Shown: positions 1 through 9,058 of the stretch, piece after piece | Numbering within the stretch: the first letter of the stretch is position 1 | Layout: every line of letters starts with the position of its first letter | DNA from: Yersinia hibernica | GTDB taxonomy: Bacteria > Pseudomonadota > Gammaproteobacteria > Enterobacterales > Enterobacteriaceae | Direction of reading: 5' to 3' | Assembly: GCF_004124235.1 (NCBI RefSeq) | Contig: NZ_CP032487.1 | Coordinates: 1,674,001 to 1,738,000, forward strand | Length of the DNA stretch: 64,000 nucleotides | Translations under genes and position numbers: made by a program | The notes under the pieces: model-generated | The model's input: the letters and a program-made list of their open reading frames with translations, nothing else | Told to the model about the DNA's origin: nothing | The model's database searches: none

Positions 1-1
1 G

Positions 2-208
2 CGCAATGAGGCAGTAAAAGCATTGTTATCAATGGCAATTCAGGCCGCCAAACGGCAAGGAAAATATGTCGGTATCTGTGGCCAGGGCCCATCAGATCAC
101 GAAGATTTTGCTTTATGGCTGATGGAGCAAGGGATCGACAGTTTGTCTCTTAATCCAGACACGGTGGTACAAACTTGGTTGAGTCTGGCGGAGCATACCA
201 AACATTAA
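2..208 (+). CDS. ppsA: Phosphoenolpyruvate synthase, C-terminal end (partial)
   Basis: Only the last 68 codons lie in the window; the gene begins to the left. PpsA makes phosphoenolpyruvate from pyruvate and ATP in gluconeogenesis. The visible tail carries the family's C-terminal core, including GICGQGPSD and SLSLNPDTV, part of the PEP-utilising TIM-barrel domain that holds the catalytic cysteine (GICGQ). The stop is TAA at 206-208, followed by a terminator hairpin. Converging on rprA and ydiK matches the E. coli neighbourhood. Frame is set by the conserved tail, so the call is firm although the start is unseen. Confidence 0.95.
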   Translation, partial: RNEAVKALLSMAIQAAKRQGKYVGICGQGPSDHEDFALWLMEQGIDSLSLNPDTVVQTWLSLAEHTKH

Positions 209-245
209 TGGGTAGTGGGTTATACCGATAGACAGATATTGAATT

Positions 246-274
246 ATCCGCAGTTGCGGCTGCGGATTTTTTTC
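246..274 (+). terminator. Intrinsic terminator of ppsA
   Basis: An 8-bp stem (ATCCGCAG / CTGCGGAT) with a 6-nt loop is followed by a run of seven T, 38 nt after the ppsA stop. Confidence 0.8.
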
Positions 275-387
275 AATTATACAAATATATTTATAGTCAT
301 TGGTGTTGCCAATAGCCGGCCGGGCAGTGATAAATCGGGCAGAATGGGTGTGAACCAAAATAGGGCATTTTGCGCCAGAATATCAAT

Positions 388-510
388 AAAAAAAAAGCCC
401 GTCTTAGGTGACAGGCAAAGACTACACACAGCAATACGTGTATCGATTACAGATATTTAAATAAGTCATTATGAAATGATTTATTTAAATGTCTTAGGGG
501 GAACTGCTGG
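388..510 (-). ncRNA. rprA: RprA small regulatory RNA
   Basis: On the minus strand the stretch around 412-433 reads TTGCTGTGTGTAGTCTTTGC, the same as the conserved 3' part of E. coli RprA. It is followed at once by a GC stem (GCCTGTC / GACGGGC) and a long T run (388-396), as in E. coli. A 5' stem-loop is also present (ATTTAAATAA... at 455-490). In E. coli, RprA is an Hfq-dependent sRNA that activates rpoS translation and is switched on by RcsB. Position agrees: E. coli rprA lies next to ydiK on the same strand. The 3' end is set by the terminator. The 5' end is inferred from a -10-like TATTAT at 514-519, so it may be off by 10-25 nt. Confidence 0.85.
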
Positions 511-545
511 TCAATAATACTAAGTAAATTCCGTGAGTTAGTCAT

Positions 546-559
546 TAAGAAATATCCGA
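546..559. promoter_or_regulatory. RcsB box upstream of rprA
   Basis: TAAGAAATATCCGA matches the RcsAB/RcsB consensus TAAGAATATTCCTA at most positions. It sits just upstream of the weak -35 region of the inferred rprA promoter, as in E. coli, where rprA is a classic RcsB target. Confidence 0.6.
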
Positions 560-716
560 ATAAAATTGATTTAATATATACTTATTATAAAAGTAATTTC
601 GTCTTGTTATTAATGTCGGCCTTATTTAATATCTATACGATGGGTTGCATAGAATATAAATAGAAATATTAAAATGTCGGTTGTTTATTGTTAATAGCGA
701 ATATAGCTAAATAATA

Positions 717-745
717 GGGGTTAAGCAGCATAACTGCCAAACCCC
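717..745. terminator. Hairpin just downstream of ydiK
   Basis: GGGGTT pairs with AACCCC, and an inner GCAG/CTGC stem extends the hairpin. It begins 8 nt after the ydiK stop. There is no clear T run on the minus strand, so termination is uncertain; it could instead protect the 3' end of the mRNA. Confidence 0.4.
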
Positions 746-753
746 ATGAAATA

Positions 754-1857
754 TTAAAGCTCTTCTAAATGTTTGGCGACTTCTTGCATGCTCTCTTCGG
801 GCTCAGGGGCTTCACTGACCCACGCCGATGTCAGGCGATAGGAAATGGCCAACACCACCGGGCCGATAAACAGCCCAATCATACCGAATGACAACAACCC
901 GCCAATAACACCGGAAAGAATTAATATCATTGGCATATCGGCTTCCATTCGGATGAGATAGGGCCGTAATATGTTATCCATTGTTCCGACAATACAGCTC
1001 CAGACCAGTAATATCGTGCCCCAGGTTGAATCACCGGTCCAATACAGCCAGATGACTGAGGGGATCAGTATCAGCAGTGGCCCGAGTTGCGCCACACAGC
1101 AAATAAACATTAATACCGTGAATAGCATTGCATATTGTATCCCGGCAATGGCCAGACCAATCCCGCCGAGCACGGCTTGCACCAACGCCGTGACCACCAC
1201 CCCGAGTGCGACCGCCCGGATAGCTTTGGCGGTCAGCACCACCACGGCATCGCCACGTTTATCGGCTGCCCGCACCGCAAAATGGCGAATCCCCAGGCCG
1301 ACTTGTTCGCCATGGAAATAAAGCAAAGTGCTAAACAGCACCATCAGTGCCAGATGAATTAAGAAGTAGCCGACATGGGCTGCTTGCGCGACTAGCCAGG
1401 TTGCAGCGGCCCCAATATAGGGCTGAACTTTGGCAATCAGGACATTGCCGCCGCCGGCAATCAGTGAATGCCAGCCGCTATACAATTTATTGCCCACCAT
1501 GGGGATGGATTTAAGCCAGGTGACATCCGGCATTTTTAAATTAGATGGGCTGGATGCCCACTGGATAAGCGGGCCACTGTTCTCAACCAAGCTACTGACC
1601 AGCAGTGCAATGGGGATAACGAACAGTAACACCAGCAGAAGGGTCATGATAATTGCCGCCAACCAGCGCTTGCCCCATAACAGATTTTGCAATCGGATAA
1701 GCAAAGGCCAGGTGGCAATCACGACCATGCCAGCCCAGGCAAAGCCCATGATAAAGGGCTGTACCACCCAAAAACTGGCGATAATCATAATCAAAATGAA
1801 TATCACCCCAAACATCAGTTTAGGTAAATCGAAATGACGTAGCTGCGGGTAATTCAT
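754..1857 (-). CDS. ydiK: AI-2E family inner-membrane transporter YdiK
   Basis: The 367-residue protein closely follows E. coli YdiK (370 residues) through its length, including the stretches FVIPIALLVSSLVE, RAVALGVVVTALVQAVLGG and LSGVIGGLLSFGMIGLFIG. Several hydrophobic segments and the glycine-rich C-terminal pore region are typical of the AI-2E exporter family. The cargo of YdiK is not known. It is divergent from ydiJ and sits upstream of rprA on the same strand. The ATG at 1857 gives the same N-terminus as the family. Function beyond 'permease' is family inference. Confidence 0.9.
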   Translation of the reverse strand: MNYPQLRHFDLPKLMFGVIFILIMIIASFWVVQPFIMGFAWAGMVVIATWPLLIRLQNLLWGKRWLAAIIMTLLLVLLFVIPIALLVSSLVENSGPLIQWASSPSNLKMPDVTWLKSIPMVGNKLYSGWHSLIAGGGNVLIAKVQPYIGAAATWLVAQAAHVGYFLIHLALMVLFSTLLYFHGEQVGLGIRHFAVRAADKRGDAVVVLTAKAIRAVALGVVVTALVQAVLGGIGLAIAGIQYAMLFTVLMFICCVAQLGPLLILIPSVIWLYWTGDSTWGTILLVWSCIVGTMDNILRPYLIRMEADMPMILILSGVIGGLLSFGMIGLFIGPVVLAISYRLTSAWVSEAPEPEESMQEVAKHLEEL

Positions 1858-2302
1858 TAGTGGATTCTCATTTCACAAATCATGGCAAGGTGGCCATCGC
1901 ACTGTATTCTCGGTACTCATTAGATTGGGTACTAATGCGGTATTTGCACCCATCTTATTAAACTTCAATAGTAATCATGGTGTATTTCCGCTGTTTTTAA
2001 CAGAGCGCTTAAGTTTTACTGCGGTGATTTTCTCCGAAGAAGGGGAAGGCGCTCGGTATCATACAAATCTGATTGCAGCCCCAGTGCCCGAATAACGCCC
2101 TGCGCGCAGGCTTTGGCTATTATTTATGCAATATAAAATTTTGATACTCAATCTTTTATAATGGTATTTGACCTTGGCTGATAGCCATCACTTTTGCATC
2201 ATTCTGAATTGACATAAATTGTTCGACAAAGGTGATGGCTAGCAGATAATCTTTCAGCGGAACAGTCCTTAAAACAAACACACATTAGATAGGGTCACAC
2301 TA
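1858..2302. other. Divergent intergenic region ydiK-ydiJ
   Basis: 445 bp between two divergent genes. It must hold both promoters, but no operator or convincing -35/-10 pair could be assigned by eye. No ORF, RNA gene or repeat was recognised. Confidence 0.5.
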
Positions 2303-5300
2303 ATGATCCCACAGATTTCTCAAGCACCGGGTGTTATTCAGTTGGTGCTGGATTTTTTGGATGCTTTGAAGCAACACGGATTTACCGGCGATACCGCCAC
2401 CCATTATGCCGACCGCCTGACCATGGCGACGGACAACAGTATTTATCAACTGCTGCCTGATGCCGTGATTTTTCCGCGCTCGACGGCGGATGTCACATTG
2501 ATTGGCCGTTTGGCGGGGCAGGAGAATTTTAAATCCTTGGTCTTCACGCCACGCGGTGGAGGAACCGGGACGAATGGCCAAGCACTGAACACCGGCATTG
2601 TGGTGGATATGTCGCGTCATATGAACCGGATACTCGAGGTCAATGTAGAGCAAGGTTGGGTGCGGGTTGAGGCGGGCGTCATTAAAGACCAGCTTAATCA
2701 ATACCTGCAGCCACTGGGGTATTTCTTCGCGCCAGAGCTATCGACCAGTAATCGCGCTACCTTGGGCGGCATGATCAACACCGATGCTTCGGGGCAGGGG
2801 TCATTGGTCTATGGCAAAACGTCTGACCATGTGCTTGGGTTGCGCGCCATTTTGCTGGGGGGGGAAATGCTCGACACCCGGGCCATGCCGACGGCGCTGG
2901 CGGAAACGATTGCGCAGGAAGACTCTGTCACCGGCCGCATTTATCACACCGTGCTGCATCGCTGTCGTGAGCAGCGGGCGCTGATTGTGGAGAAATTCCC
3001 CCAATTAAATCGTTTTCTCACCGGTTATGACTTGCGCCACGTATTCAGTGATGACCTGCAAACCTTTGACTTGACAAGAATTTTAACGGGAGCAGAGGGC
3101 ACTTTGGCTTTCATTAGCGAAGCCACCTTGGATATTACCCCGCTGCCGAAAGTGCGTCGCTTAGTGAATGTGAAGTATGACTCCTTTGATTCCGCGTTGC
3201 GCAATGCCCCTTTTATGGTGGAGGCCAACGCGCTGTCAGTGGAAACTGTGGATTCCAAAGTCCTCAACCTGGCGAAAGAGGATATTGTTTGGCACTCGGT
3301 CAAAGCACTGATTACTGATGTGCCCGATAAAGAGATGCTGGGGCTGAATATTGTTGAGTTCGCCGGCGATGATAAGGCGCTGATTGACAGCCAAATGGCG
3401 TCTCTGTGTCAGCGGTTGGATGATTTGATGGCGGCCCGTGAGGGCGGGGTTATTGGCTACCAAATTTGCAGTGAATTAGCCGGAATTGAGCGCATTTATG
3501 GGATGCGTAAAAAAGCCGTGGGGCTGCTGGGTAACAGTAAAGGGCAAGCTAAACCTATTCCGTTCGCCGAGGACACCTGTGTACCGCCACAACATTTAGC
3601 CGATTATATCGTCGAATTCCGGCAATTATTGGACAGCCATCATCTGGCCTACGGTATGTTTGGCCATGTCGATGCCGGCGTGTTGCATGTTCGTCCAGCA
3701 CTGGATATGTGTGATCCGCAGCAAGAGATGCTGATGAAGCAGATTTCGGACCAAGTGGTGCAGTTGACGGCGCGCTATGGCGGGCTGCTGTGGGGCGAGC
3801 ATGGTAAAGGTTTCCGGGCAGAATACAGCCCAGAGTTCTTTGGTGATGTGCTTTATCATGAATTGCGGCAGATAAAATCAGCATTTGACCCCGATAATCG
3901 GCTCAATCCCGGCAAAATTTGCTCTCCTTTGGCCAGTGATGCGCCGATGATGAAAGTGGATACTTCGGATAAGCGCGGCACCCTGGACCGGCGTATCCCG
4001 CTGGCGGTCAGAACATCATTCCGTGGCGCGATGGAGTGCAATGGCAACGGGCTGTGCTTTAACTTTGATGTCCGCAGCCCGATGTGCCCGTCAATGAAAA
4101 TCACCGGCGACCGAATTCATTCGCCTAAAGGGCGGGCTGCCTTGGTGCGCGAGTGGCTGCGGCTGTTAGCCGAGCAAGGAGTTGACCCGGTGGCGTTGGA
4201 GCATGGGCTGGCGACCAAGCGGCCAAGTTTGCGCGGGTTAATTGAAAAAACGCGCAATACTTGGCATGCCCGCCAGGGGGATTATGATTTCTCTCATGAG
4301 GTCAAAGAGGCGATGTCCGGCTGTCTGGCATGCAAAGCTTGCTCGACCCAATGCCCGATAAAAATTGATGTGCCGGGGTTCCGTTCCCGTTTCCTGCAGC
4401 TGTATCACACCCGTTATCATCGCCCACTGCGTGATTACGTCGTTGCCAGTGTCGAGGGCTACGCCCCGCTGATGGCGAAAGCGCCCAGCGTGTTTAACTT
4501 CTTCCTGAAACAGCCGTGGGTCGGCGCGTTAAGCCGCAAAAGCATTGGCATGGTGGACTTGCCGCTGCTGTCCAGCCCCAGCCTGAAGCAGTCCTTATCC
4601 GGTCATTATGCCAGCACCATGACCTTGGAACAGTTGGAAAAACTGCCCGATTCCGAGCGCCGCCAGCATGTTTTGATAGTGCAAGACCCTTTTACCAGTT
4701 ACTACGATGCCCAAGTGGTGGTCGATTTTGTCCGGCTGGTGGAGAAACTGGGGTTTAATCCGGTATTGCTGCCATTCTCACCTAACGGCAAGGCGCAGCA
4801 TATCAAAGGGTTCTTACAACGGTTTGCTAAAACAGCCCGGAAAACGGCGGATTTCCTGAATCGCATTGCGCTGCTGGGGATGCCAATGGTCGGGGTTGAT
4901 CCGGCGTTGGTGCTGTGTTATCGCGATGAATATAAAGAGATTTTAGGTGATTCCCGTGGTGACTTCAAAGTGCAATTGGTGCATGAATGGTTGCAGGTGG
5001 CGCTAGCTGAACAGCCAGAGCAACACCTGAGCGGTGAATCATGGTATCTATTCGGCCATTGCACTGAAACCACCGCTTTGCCGGCGAGCAGTCAGCATTG
5101 GGCTGCCATATTCTCCCGTTACGGTGCCAAGTTGGAAAACGTCAGTGTTGGTTGCTGCGGCATGGCAGGTACTTATGGCCATGAAGTGAAGAACATGGAT
5201 AATTCCTTAGGTATTTATGCATTATCCTGGCAACAGGCATTGCAAAAGCTGCCGAGTAAACGTTGTTTAGCCACCGGGTACTCGTGTCGCAGTCAAGTTA

Positions 5301-5359
5301 AGCGCATTGAAGGCAACGGGTTGCGGCATCCATTGCAGGCATTGCTTGAACTGGTCTAA
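2303..5359 (+). CDS. ydiJ: D-2-hydroxyglutarate dehydrogenase-type FAD/Fe-S oxidoreductase YdiJ
   Basis: The length of 1018 residues equals E. coli YdiJ. The N-terminal part (about 45-500) is an FAD-binding PCMH domain with FAD-linked oxidase C-domain (FTPRGGGTGTNGQ, TILGG-like ATLGGMINTDASG). The middle has cysteine-rich segments near residues 578-595 and 673-685, the latter CLACKACSTQCP, a 4Fe-4S ligand pattern. The C-terminal part has the CCG-type motif SVGCCGMAGTYGHE. E. coli YdiJ oxidises D-2-hydroxyglutarate to 2-oxoglutarate; the activity is inferred by homology. The ATG at 2303 has a modest AGGG ribosome site. menI follows 56 nt later. Confidence 0.92.
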   Translation: MIPQISQAPGVIQLVLDFLDALKQHGFTGDTATHYADRLTMATDNSIYQLLPDAVIFPRSTADVTLIGRLAGQENFKSLVFTPRGGGTGTNGQALNTGIVVDMSRHMNRILEVNVEQGWVRVEAGVIKDQLNQYLQPLGYFFAPELSTSNRATLGGMINTDASGQGSLVYGKTSDHVLGLRAILLGGEMLDTRAMPTALAETIAQEDSVTGRIYHTVLHRCREQRALIVEKFPQLNRFLTGYDLRHVFSDDLQTFDLTRILTGAEGTLAFISEATLDITPLPKVRRLVNVKYDSFDSALRNAPFMVEANALSVETVDSKVLNLAKEDIVWHSVKALITDVPDKEMLGLNIVEFAGDDKALIDSQMASLCQRLDDLMAAREGGVIGYQICSELAGIERIYGMRKKAVGLLGNSKGQAKPIPFAEDTCVPPQHLADYIVEFRQLLDSHHLAYGMFGHVDAGVLHVRPALDMCDPQQEMLMKQISDQVVQLTARYGGLLWGEHGKGFRAEYSPEFFGDVLYHELRQIKSAFDPDNRLNPGKICSPLASDAPMMKVDTSDKRGTLDRRIPLAVRTSFRGAMECNGNGLCFNFDVRSPMCPSMKITGDRIHSPKGRAALVREWLRLLAEQGVDPVALEHGLATKRPSLRGLIEKTRNTWHARQGDYDFSHEVKEAMSGCLACKACSTQCPIKIDVPGFRSRFLQLYHTRYHRPLRDYVVASVEGYAPLMAKAPSVFNFFLKQPWVGALSRKSIGMVDLPLLSSPSLKQSLSGHYASTMTLEQLEKLPDSERRQHVLIVQDPFTSYYDAQVVVDFVRLVEKLGFNPVLLPFSPNGKAQHIKGFLQRFAKTARKTADFLNRIALLGMPMVGVDPALVLCYRDEYKEILGDSRGDFKVQLVHEWLQVALAEQPEQHLSGESWYLFGHCTETTALPASSQHWAAIFSRYGAKLENVSVGCCGMAGTYGHEVKNMDNSLGIYALSWQQALQKLPSKRCLATGYSCRSQVKRIEGNGLRHPLQALLELV

Positions 5360-5415
5360 TATCTGAAAGCAGCTAATACTGCTGCAATTTCAAATATGAA
5401 GGATAAGGAGAGAGC

Positions 5416-5838
5416 ATGCTTTGGAAACGCACGGCGACACTCGAACAGTTAAATCAGCAAAGCCAAGACTGTATGGTCGGGCATTTGAGTATTGAGTTTA
5501 CTCGATTTTCCGACGACGAACTGGAAGCCACCATGCCGGTTGACCACCGGACAACACAACCCTTTGGCTTGCTGCATGGTGGGGCGTCGGTGGTGTTAGC
5601 AGAGTCGCTGGGTTCTATGGCCGGGTATTTATGTACCACACCGGGGCAACAGATAGTGGGGTTGGAGGTCAATGCCAACCATATCAAAGCGGCCCGCTCT
5701 GGCAAGGTACGTGGCTGTTGTCGTGCTATTCATGTTGGCCGCCGCCATCAGGTGTGGCAGATTGAGATTTTTGATGAACAAAACCGCCTGTGTTGCACTT
5801 CCCGCTTAACCACCGCGGTGTTATCGCCCACGGAATAA
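5416..5838 (+). CDS. menI: 1,4-dihydroxy-2-naphthoyl-CoA hydrolase MenI
   Basis: This 140-residue single hotdog-fold thioesterase is close to E. coli MenI/YdiI. The PaaI-type active-site segment [14 protein letters not shown] is complete, with the catalytic glutamate at residue 63. The enzyme releases CoA from DHNA-CoA in menaquinone synthesis and may also proofread acyl-CoA species. The start at 5416 is supported by GGATAAGGAGAG just upstream. It probably shares a transcript with ydiJ. The E. coli order ydiJ-menI-suf is kept. Confidence 0.92.
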   Translation: MLWKRTATLEQLNQQSQDCMVGHLSIEFTRFSDDELEATMPVDHRTTQPFGLLHGGASVVLAESLGSMAGYLCTTPGQQIVGLEVNANHIKAARSGKVRGCCRAIHVGRRHQVWQIEIFDEQNRLCCTSRLTTAVLSPTE

Positions 5839-5984
5839 CCCTCCATAATACTAATTGATATGTTGCTTCGGGCTATGGGTCAGCTTGCAGCAACATACAT
5901 CGCCATCGCCATCGCCATCCTTCTGTTGCTTTATCCCGGAGTATTTTGTTAATTCGATAAATGTGGTGAATCTCTCTGATAGGT

Positions 5985-6003
5985 TTCCCCTGAGGGGGTT
6001 TTC
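5985..6003 (+). terminator. Possible terminator downstream of menI
   Basis: CCCC-TGA-GGGG hairpin followed by GTTTT, about 150 nt after menI. The loop is short and the T run modest. Confidence 0.35.
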
Positions 6004-6250
6004 AGCTAAAATTAATTCAGAAATAGGTATTTTTTATGAATGTTTAAAAATACTGGGGCTAACGACGATTAGCCTCTGATATAGCAAGGGATTCGAGCAT
6101 CGCTGTCATAATTATTCTTTTATTTCATGGCGATAAAAGTGTACTTGTCTATCCAGACTTCTCCGGCCATCGCAGCATGCTTATTCGTTGCCGCCTCATT
6201 TGGGGTCTAAACGGCACTTTTCTTAATATCCCTGCAAAACAAACGGTTGA

Positions 6251-6269
6251 AGTGATAATTATTATCACT
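6251..6269. promoter_or_regulatory. Fur box of the suf operon
   Basis: AGTGATAATTATTATCACT is a perfect 9-1-9 palindrome of the GATAAT/ATTATC type bound by Fe-Fur. It lies 8 bp upstream of the likely -35 of the sufA promoter. suf is a known Fur-repressed, iron-starvation operon in enterobacteria. Confidence 0.9.
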
Positions 6270-6276
6270 ACCATTG

Positions 6277-6305
6277 TGAACAATCTGTGTTGATTTACCT
6301 ATAAT
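6277..6305 (+). promoter_or_regulatory. Likely sufA promoter
   Basis: TGAACA (6277-6282) and a perfect TATAAT (6300-6305) are separated by 17 bp; a start near 6312 would give a leader of about 37 nt before sufA. IscR and OxyR sites known from E. coli were not resolved. Confidence 0.6.
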
Positions 6306-6348
6306 CAGCCAGCTAATCGATATGTGATTAAAAGATAAGGTAGGGCAT

Positions 6349-6720
6349 ATGCAACAGGAATCAGTCGGGACATTTTCCCTCGATGATAATGTTTGGCAGG
6401 GCGTGACGATAACCGACAGTGCCGCGGCACAAATTACGCGTCTCATGCAGCAAGACCCTGAAATAAAAGGGTTACAGCTTGGGGTCAAGCAATCTGGTTG
6501 TGCTGGGTTTGCTTATGTAATGGATATGGCTAAGGAGCCAGCCAGTGATGTATTGGTGTTCGAGCACGGTAGCGCCAAGCTTTATGTGCCGTTGAAAGCG
6601 ATGCCGTTTATCGATGGCACCGAGGTGGATTATGTCCGCGAAGGACTCAATCAGATTTTTAAATTTAATAATCCTAAAGCTCAGCATTCCTGCGGGTGTG
6701 GCGAGAGTTTTGGCGTTTGA
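6349..6720 (+). CDS. sufA: A-type Fe-S carrier SufA
   Basis: This 123-residue HesB/IscA-family protein has the three cysteines that bind the cluster: C51 in QSGCAGF, and C115 and C117 in [11 protein letters not shown]. It carries Fe-S clusters made by SufBCD to apoproteins in the cytosol under iron limitation or oxidative stress. It is the first gene of the suf operon, 14 bp before sufB. The start has GATAAGGTAGGG upstream. Regulation by the Fur box at 6251-6269 is inferred from position. Confidence 0.96.
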   Translation: MQQESVGTFSLDDNVWQGVTITDSAAAQITRLMQQDPEIKGLQLGVKQSGCAGFAYVMDMAKEPASDVLVFEHGSAKLYVPLKAMPFIDGTEVDYVREGLNQIFKFNNPKAQHSCGCGESFGV

Positions 6721-6734
6721 GCGATGTAAACGAA

Positions 6735-8261
6735 ATGACACGAAGCAATGTAGAAGTTCCAGATGATGTGCAGGCTTGGGTCAGCGATGGTCGCTACAAA
6801 GAAGGTTTTTTTACACAACTTGCGACTGATGAATTGGCGAAAGGCCTCAATGAGGATGTCATTCGCGCCATTTCAGCGAAGCGTAATGAACCGGAATGGA
6901 TGTTGGAATTTCGTCTCGGTGCCTATCGCAGCTGGCTGGAAATGGAAGAGCCGCACTGGCTGAAAGCACATTATAACAGCCTGGATTATCAGGATTATAG
7001 CTATTACTCCGCGCCGTCATGTGGCAGCTGTGATGATAGCTGTGATTCGCAGCCCGGAGCGGTACAACAATCATCTGCCGACAGTGCAGCGCCACGAGAT
7101 CTGTCTGAGCAGGCGCTGAATGAGTACCTCACCGCCGAGGTGGAATCTGCTTTTGCCCAGTTAGGGGTTCCGGTGCGTGAAGGGGCTGAGGTGGCCGTTG
7201 ACGCCATTTTTGACTCCGTTTCGGTGGCGACCACTTACCGGGGCAAACTGGCCGAGCAGGGCATTATTTTTTGCTCTTTCGGCGAAGCCATTCAGGAATA
7301 CCCAGATTTAGTGCGTAAGTATTTGGGCTCCGTGGTGCCGGCCAAAGATAACTTTTTTGCCGCACTCAATGCCGCGGTGGCCTCTGACGGCACCTTTGTC
7401 TATGTCCCCAAAGGTGTGCGTTGCCCGATGGAGCTCTCGACCTACTTTCGCATTAACGCCGCCAAAACCGGGCAGTTTGAGCGCACTATTTTGATTGCCG
7501 ACGAAGACAGCTATGTCAGTTATATCGAAGGATGCTCTGCACCCGTTCGTGATAGTTATCAGTTACATGCGGCAGTGGTTGAGGTCATTTTGCATAAAAA
7601 TGCAGAAGTGAAATATTCCACCGTGCAGAACTGGTTTGCTGGGGCTGACAGCACGGGCGGCATTCTCAATTTTGTGACCAAGCGCGCATTGTGTGAAGGG
7701 GCCGGGTCGAAAATGTCGTGGACTCAATCAGAGACCGGTTCGGCCATTACTTGGAAATACCCCAGTGTGATTTTGCAGGGCGATAACTCCATCGGTGAGT
7801 TTTTCTCTGTCGCCCTAACTAACGGTCATCAGCAGGCGGATACTGGCACCAAAATGATCCACATTGGCAAAAACACCAAATCAACAATTATCGCCAAGGG
7901 GATCTCTGCCGGTCATAGCCAAAATACCTATCGTGGTTTGGTGAAAATACTGCCCGGTGCGGATAACGCCCGTAATTTCACGCAATGTGACTCGATGCTA
8001 ATTGGCCCGGACTCTGGCGCTCACACTTTCCCATATGTGGAAGTGCGCAATAACTCGGCGCAATTGGAGCACGAAGCGACAACCTCAAAAATTGGTGATG
8101 ACCAACTGTTTTATTGTTTGCAGCGCGGCATCAGCGAAGATGATGCCATCTCAATGATTGTTAATGGTTTTTGTAAGGATGTATTCTCCGAGTTGCCGTT
8201 GGAGTTTGCTGTTGAAGCACAAAAATTGTTAGCGATTAGCCTGGAACACAGTGTCGGTTAA
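6735..8261 (+). CDS. sufB: Fe-S cluster scaffold subunit SufB
   Basis: 508 residues, against 495 in E. coli SufB. The core is nearly identical, including [11 protein letters not shown] with the acceptor cysteine at residue 418 (E. coli C405). The ATG at 6735 gives the family N-terminus; a longer reading from 6696 would overlap sufA and lacks homology. A stretch after residue 110 ([19 protein letters not shown] region) makes the protein about 13 residues longer, next to a cysteine cluster CGSCDDSC. SufB, with SufC and SufD, builds nascent Fe-S clusters using sulfur from SufSE. Confidence 0.96.
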   Translation: MTRSNVEVPDDVQAWVSDGRYKEGFFTQLATDELAKGLNEDVIRAISAKRNEPEWMLEFRLGAYRSWLEMEEPHWLKAHYNSLDYQDYSYYSAPSCGSCDDSCDSQPGAVQQSSADSAAPRDLSEQALNEYLTAEVESAFAQLGVPVREGAEVAVDAIFDSVSVATTYRGKLAEQGIIFCSFGEAIQEYPDLVRKYLGSVVPAKDNFFAALNAAVASDGTFVYVPKGVRCPMELSTYFRINAAKTGQFERTILIADEDSYVSYIEGCSAPVRDSYQLHAAVVEVILHKNAEVKYSTVQNWFAGADSTGGILNFVTKRALCEGAGSKMSWTQSETGSAITWKYPSVILQGDNSIGEFFSVALTNGHQQADTGTKMIHIGKNTKSTIIAKGISAGHSQNTYRGLVKILPGADNARNFTQCDSMLIGPDSGAHTFPYVEVRNNSAQLEHEATTSKIGDDQLFYCLQRGISEDDAISMIVNGFCKDVFSELPLEFAVEAQKLLAISLEHSVG

Positions 8262-8311
8262 GCGTTCGCTGCATATGTCAAGTTTTGCGCTTCTGCGCAC
8301 CAAGGAACCTT

Positions 8312-9058
8312 ATGTTAAGCATCAAGAATTTAAAAGTGAGTGTGGAAGGTAACGAGATCCTCAAAGGGGTAGATTTAGCGATAAAACCCGGTGAGGTGCA
8401 TGCCATTATGGGGCCGAATGGCTCAGGTAAAAGTACCTTGTCGGCGGTATTGGCTGGGCGCGAAGAGTATGAGGTCACCGAGGGCAGTGTGACTTTCAAA
8501 AACAAAGACTTATTGGTGTTGGATCCCGAAGATCGTGCCGGTGAAGGGGTGTTTCTGGCTTTCCAGTATCCCGTGGAGATTCCTGGGGTAAGCAACCATT
8601 TCTTCCTGCAAACAGCCGTTAATGCGGTACGCAAATATCGCCAGCAAGATTCACTGGATCGCTTTGATTTCTCAGACTTTATTGAAGAAAAGATTGAATT
8701 ACTCAAAATGCCCGCAGACTTGCTGACTCGCTCGGTTAATGTGGGGTTCTCTGGCGGCGAGAAAAAACGCAATGACATTTTGCAGATGGCGGCGCTGGAG
8801 CCCTCATTATGCATTCTGGATGAAACTGACTCCGGTCTGGATATCGATGCCCTGAAAATTGTCGCCAATGGGGTGAACTCGCTGCGTAATGAAGAGCGCG
8901 CGTTTATCATTGTGACCCACTATCAGCGTATCCTCGATTACGTCAAACCTGATTTTGTCCACGTGTTATATCAGGGGCGTATTATTAAGTCTGGTGATTT
9001 CACCTTAGTGAAGCAGTTGGAGGAGCAAGGCTATGGCTGGCTTACCGACCAACAGTAA
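8312..9058 (+). CDS. sufC: Fe-S assembly ATPase SufC
   Basis: A 248-residue ABC-type ATPase with Walker A GPNGSGKST, signature FSGGEKKRNDILQMA and Walker B LCILDETDSGLD. It powers structural change in the SufBC2D scaffold. The start at 8312 has AAGGA upstream (8302-8306) and matches the family N-terminus MLSIKNL. Its end overlaps sufD by 26 bp, which indicates translational coupling. Confidence 0.97.
   Translation: MLSIKNLKVSVEGNEILKGVDLAIKPGEVHAIMGPNGSGKSTLSAVLAGREEYEVTEGSVTFKNKDLLVLDPEDRAGEGVFLAFQYPVEIPGVSNHFFLQTAVNAVRKYRQQDSLDRFDFSDFIEEKIELLKMPADLLTRSVNVGFSGGEKKRNDILQMAALEPSLCILDETDSGLDIDALKIVANGVNSLRNEERAFIIVTHYQRILDYVKPDFVHVLYQGRIIKSGDFTLVKQLEEQGYGWLTDQQ

Noticed and set aside
5898..5919. 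CATCGC hexamer run (about 3.5 copies) after menI
   Set aside because: Too short and not in a coding or promoter context where slippage would have a clear effect.
8278..8910. Minus-strand ORF (210 codons) over sufC
   Set aside because: Antisense to the conserved ABC ATPase; composition is Ser/Arg-rich and no family resemblance is seen.
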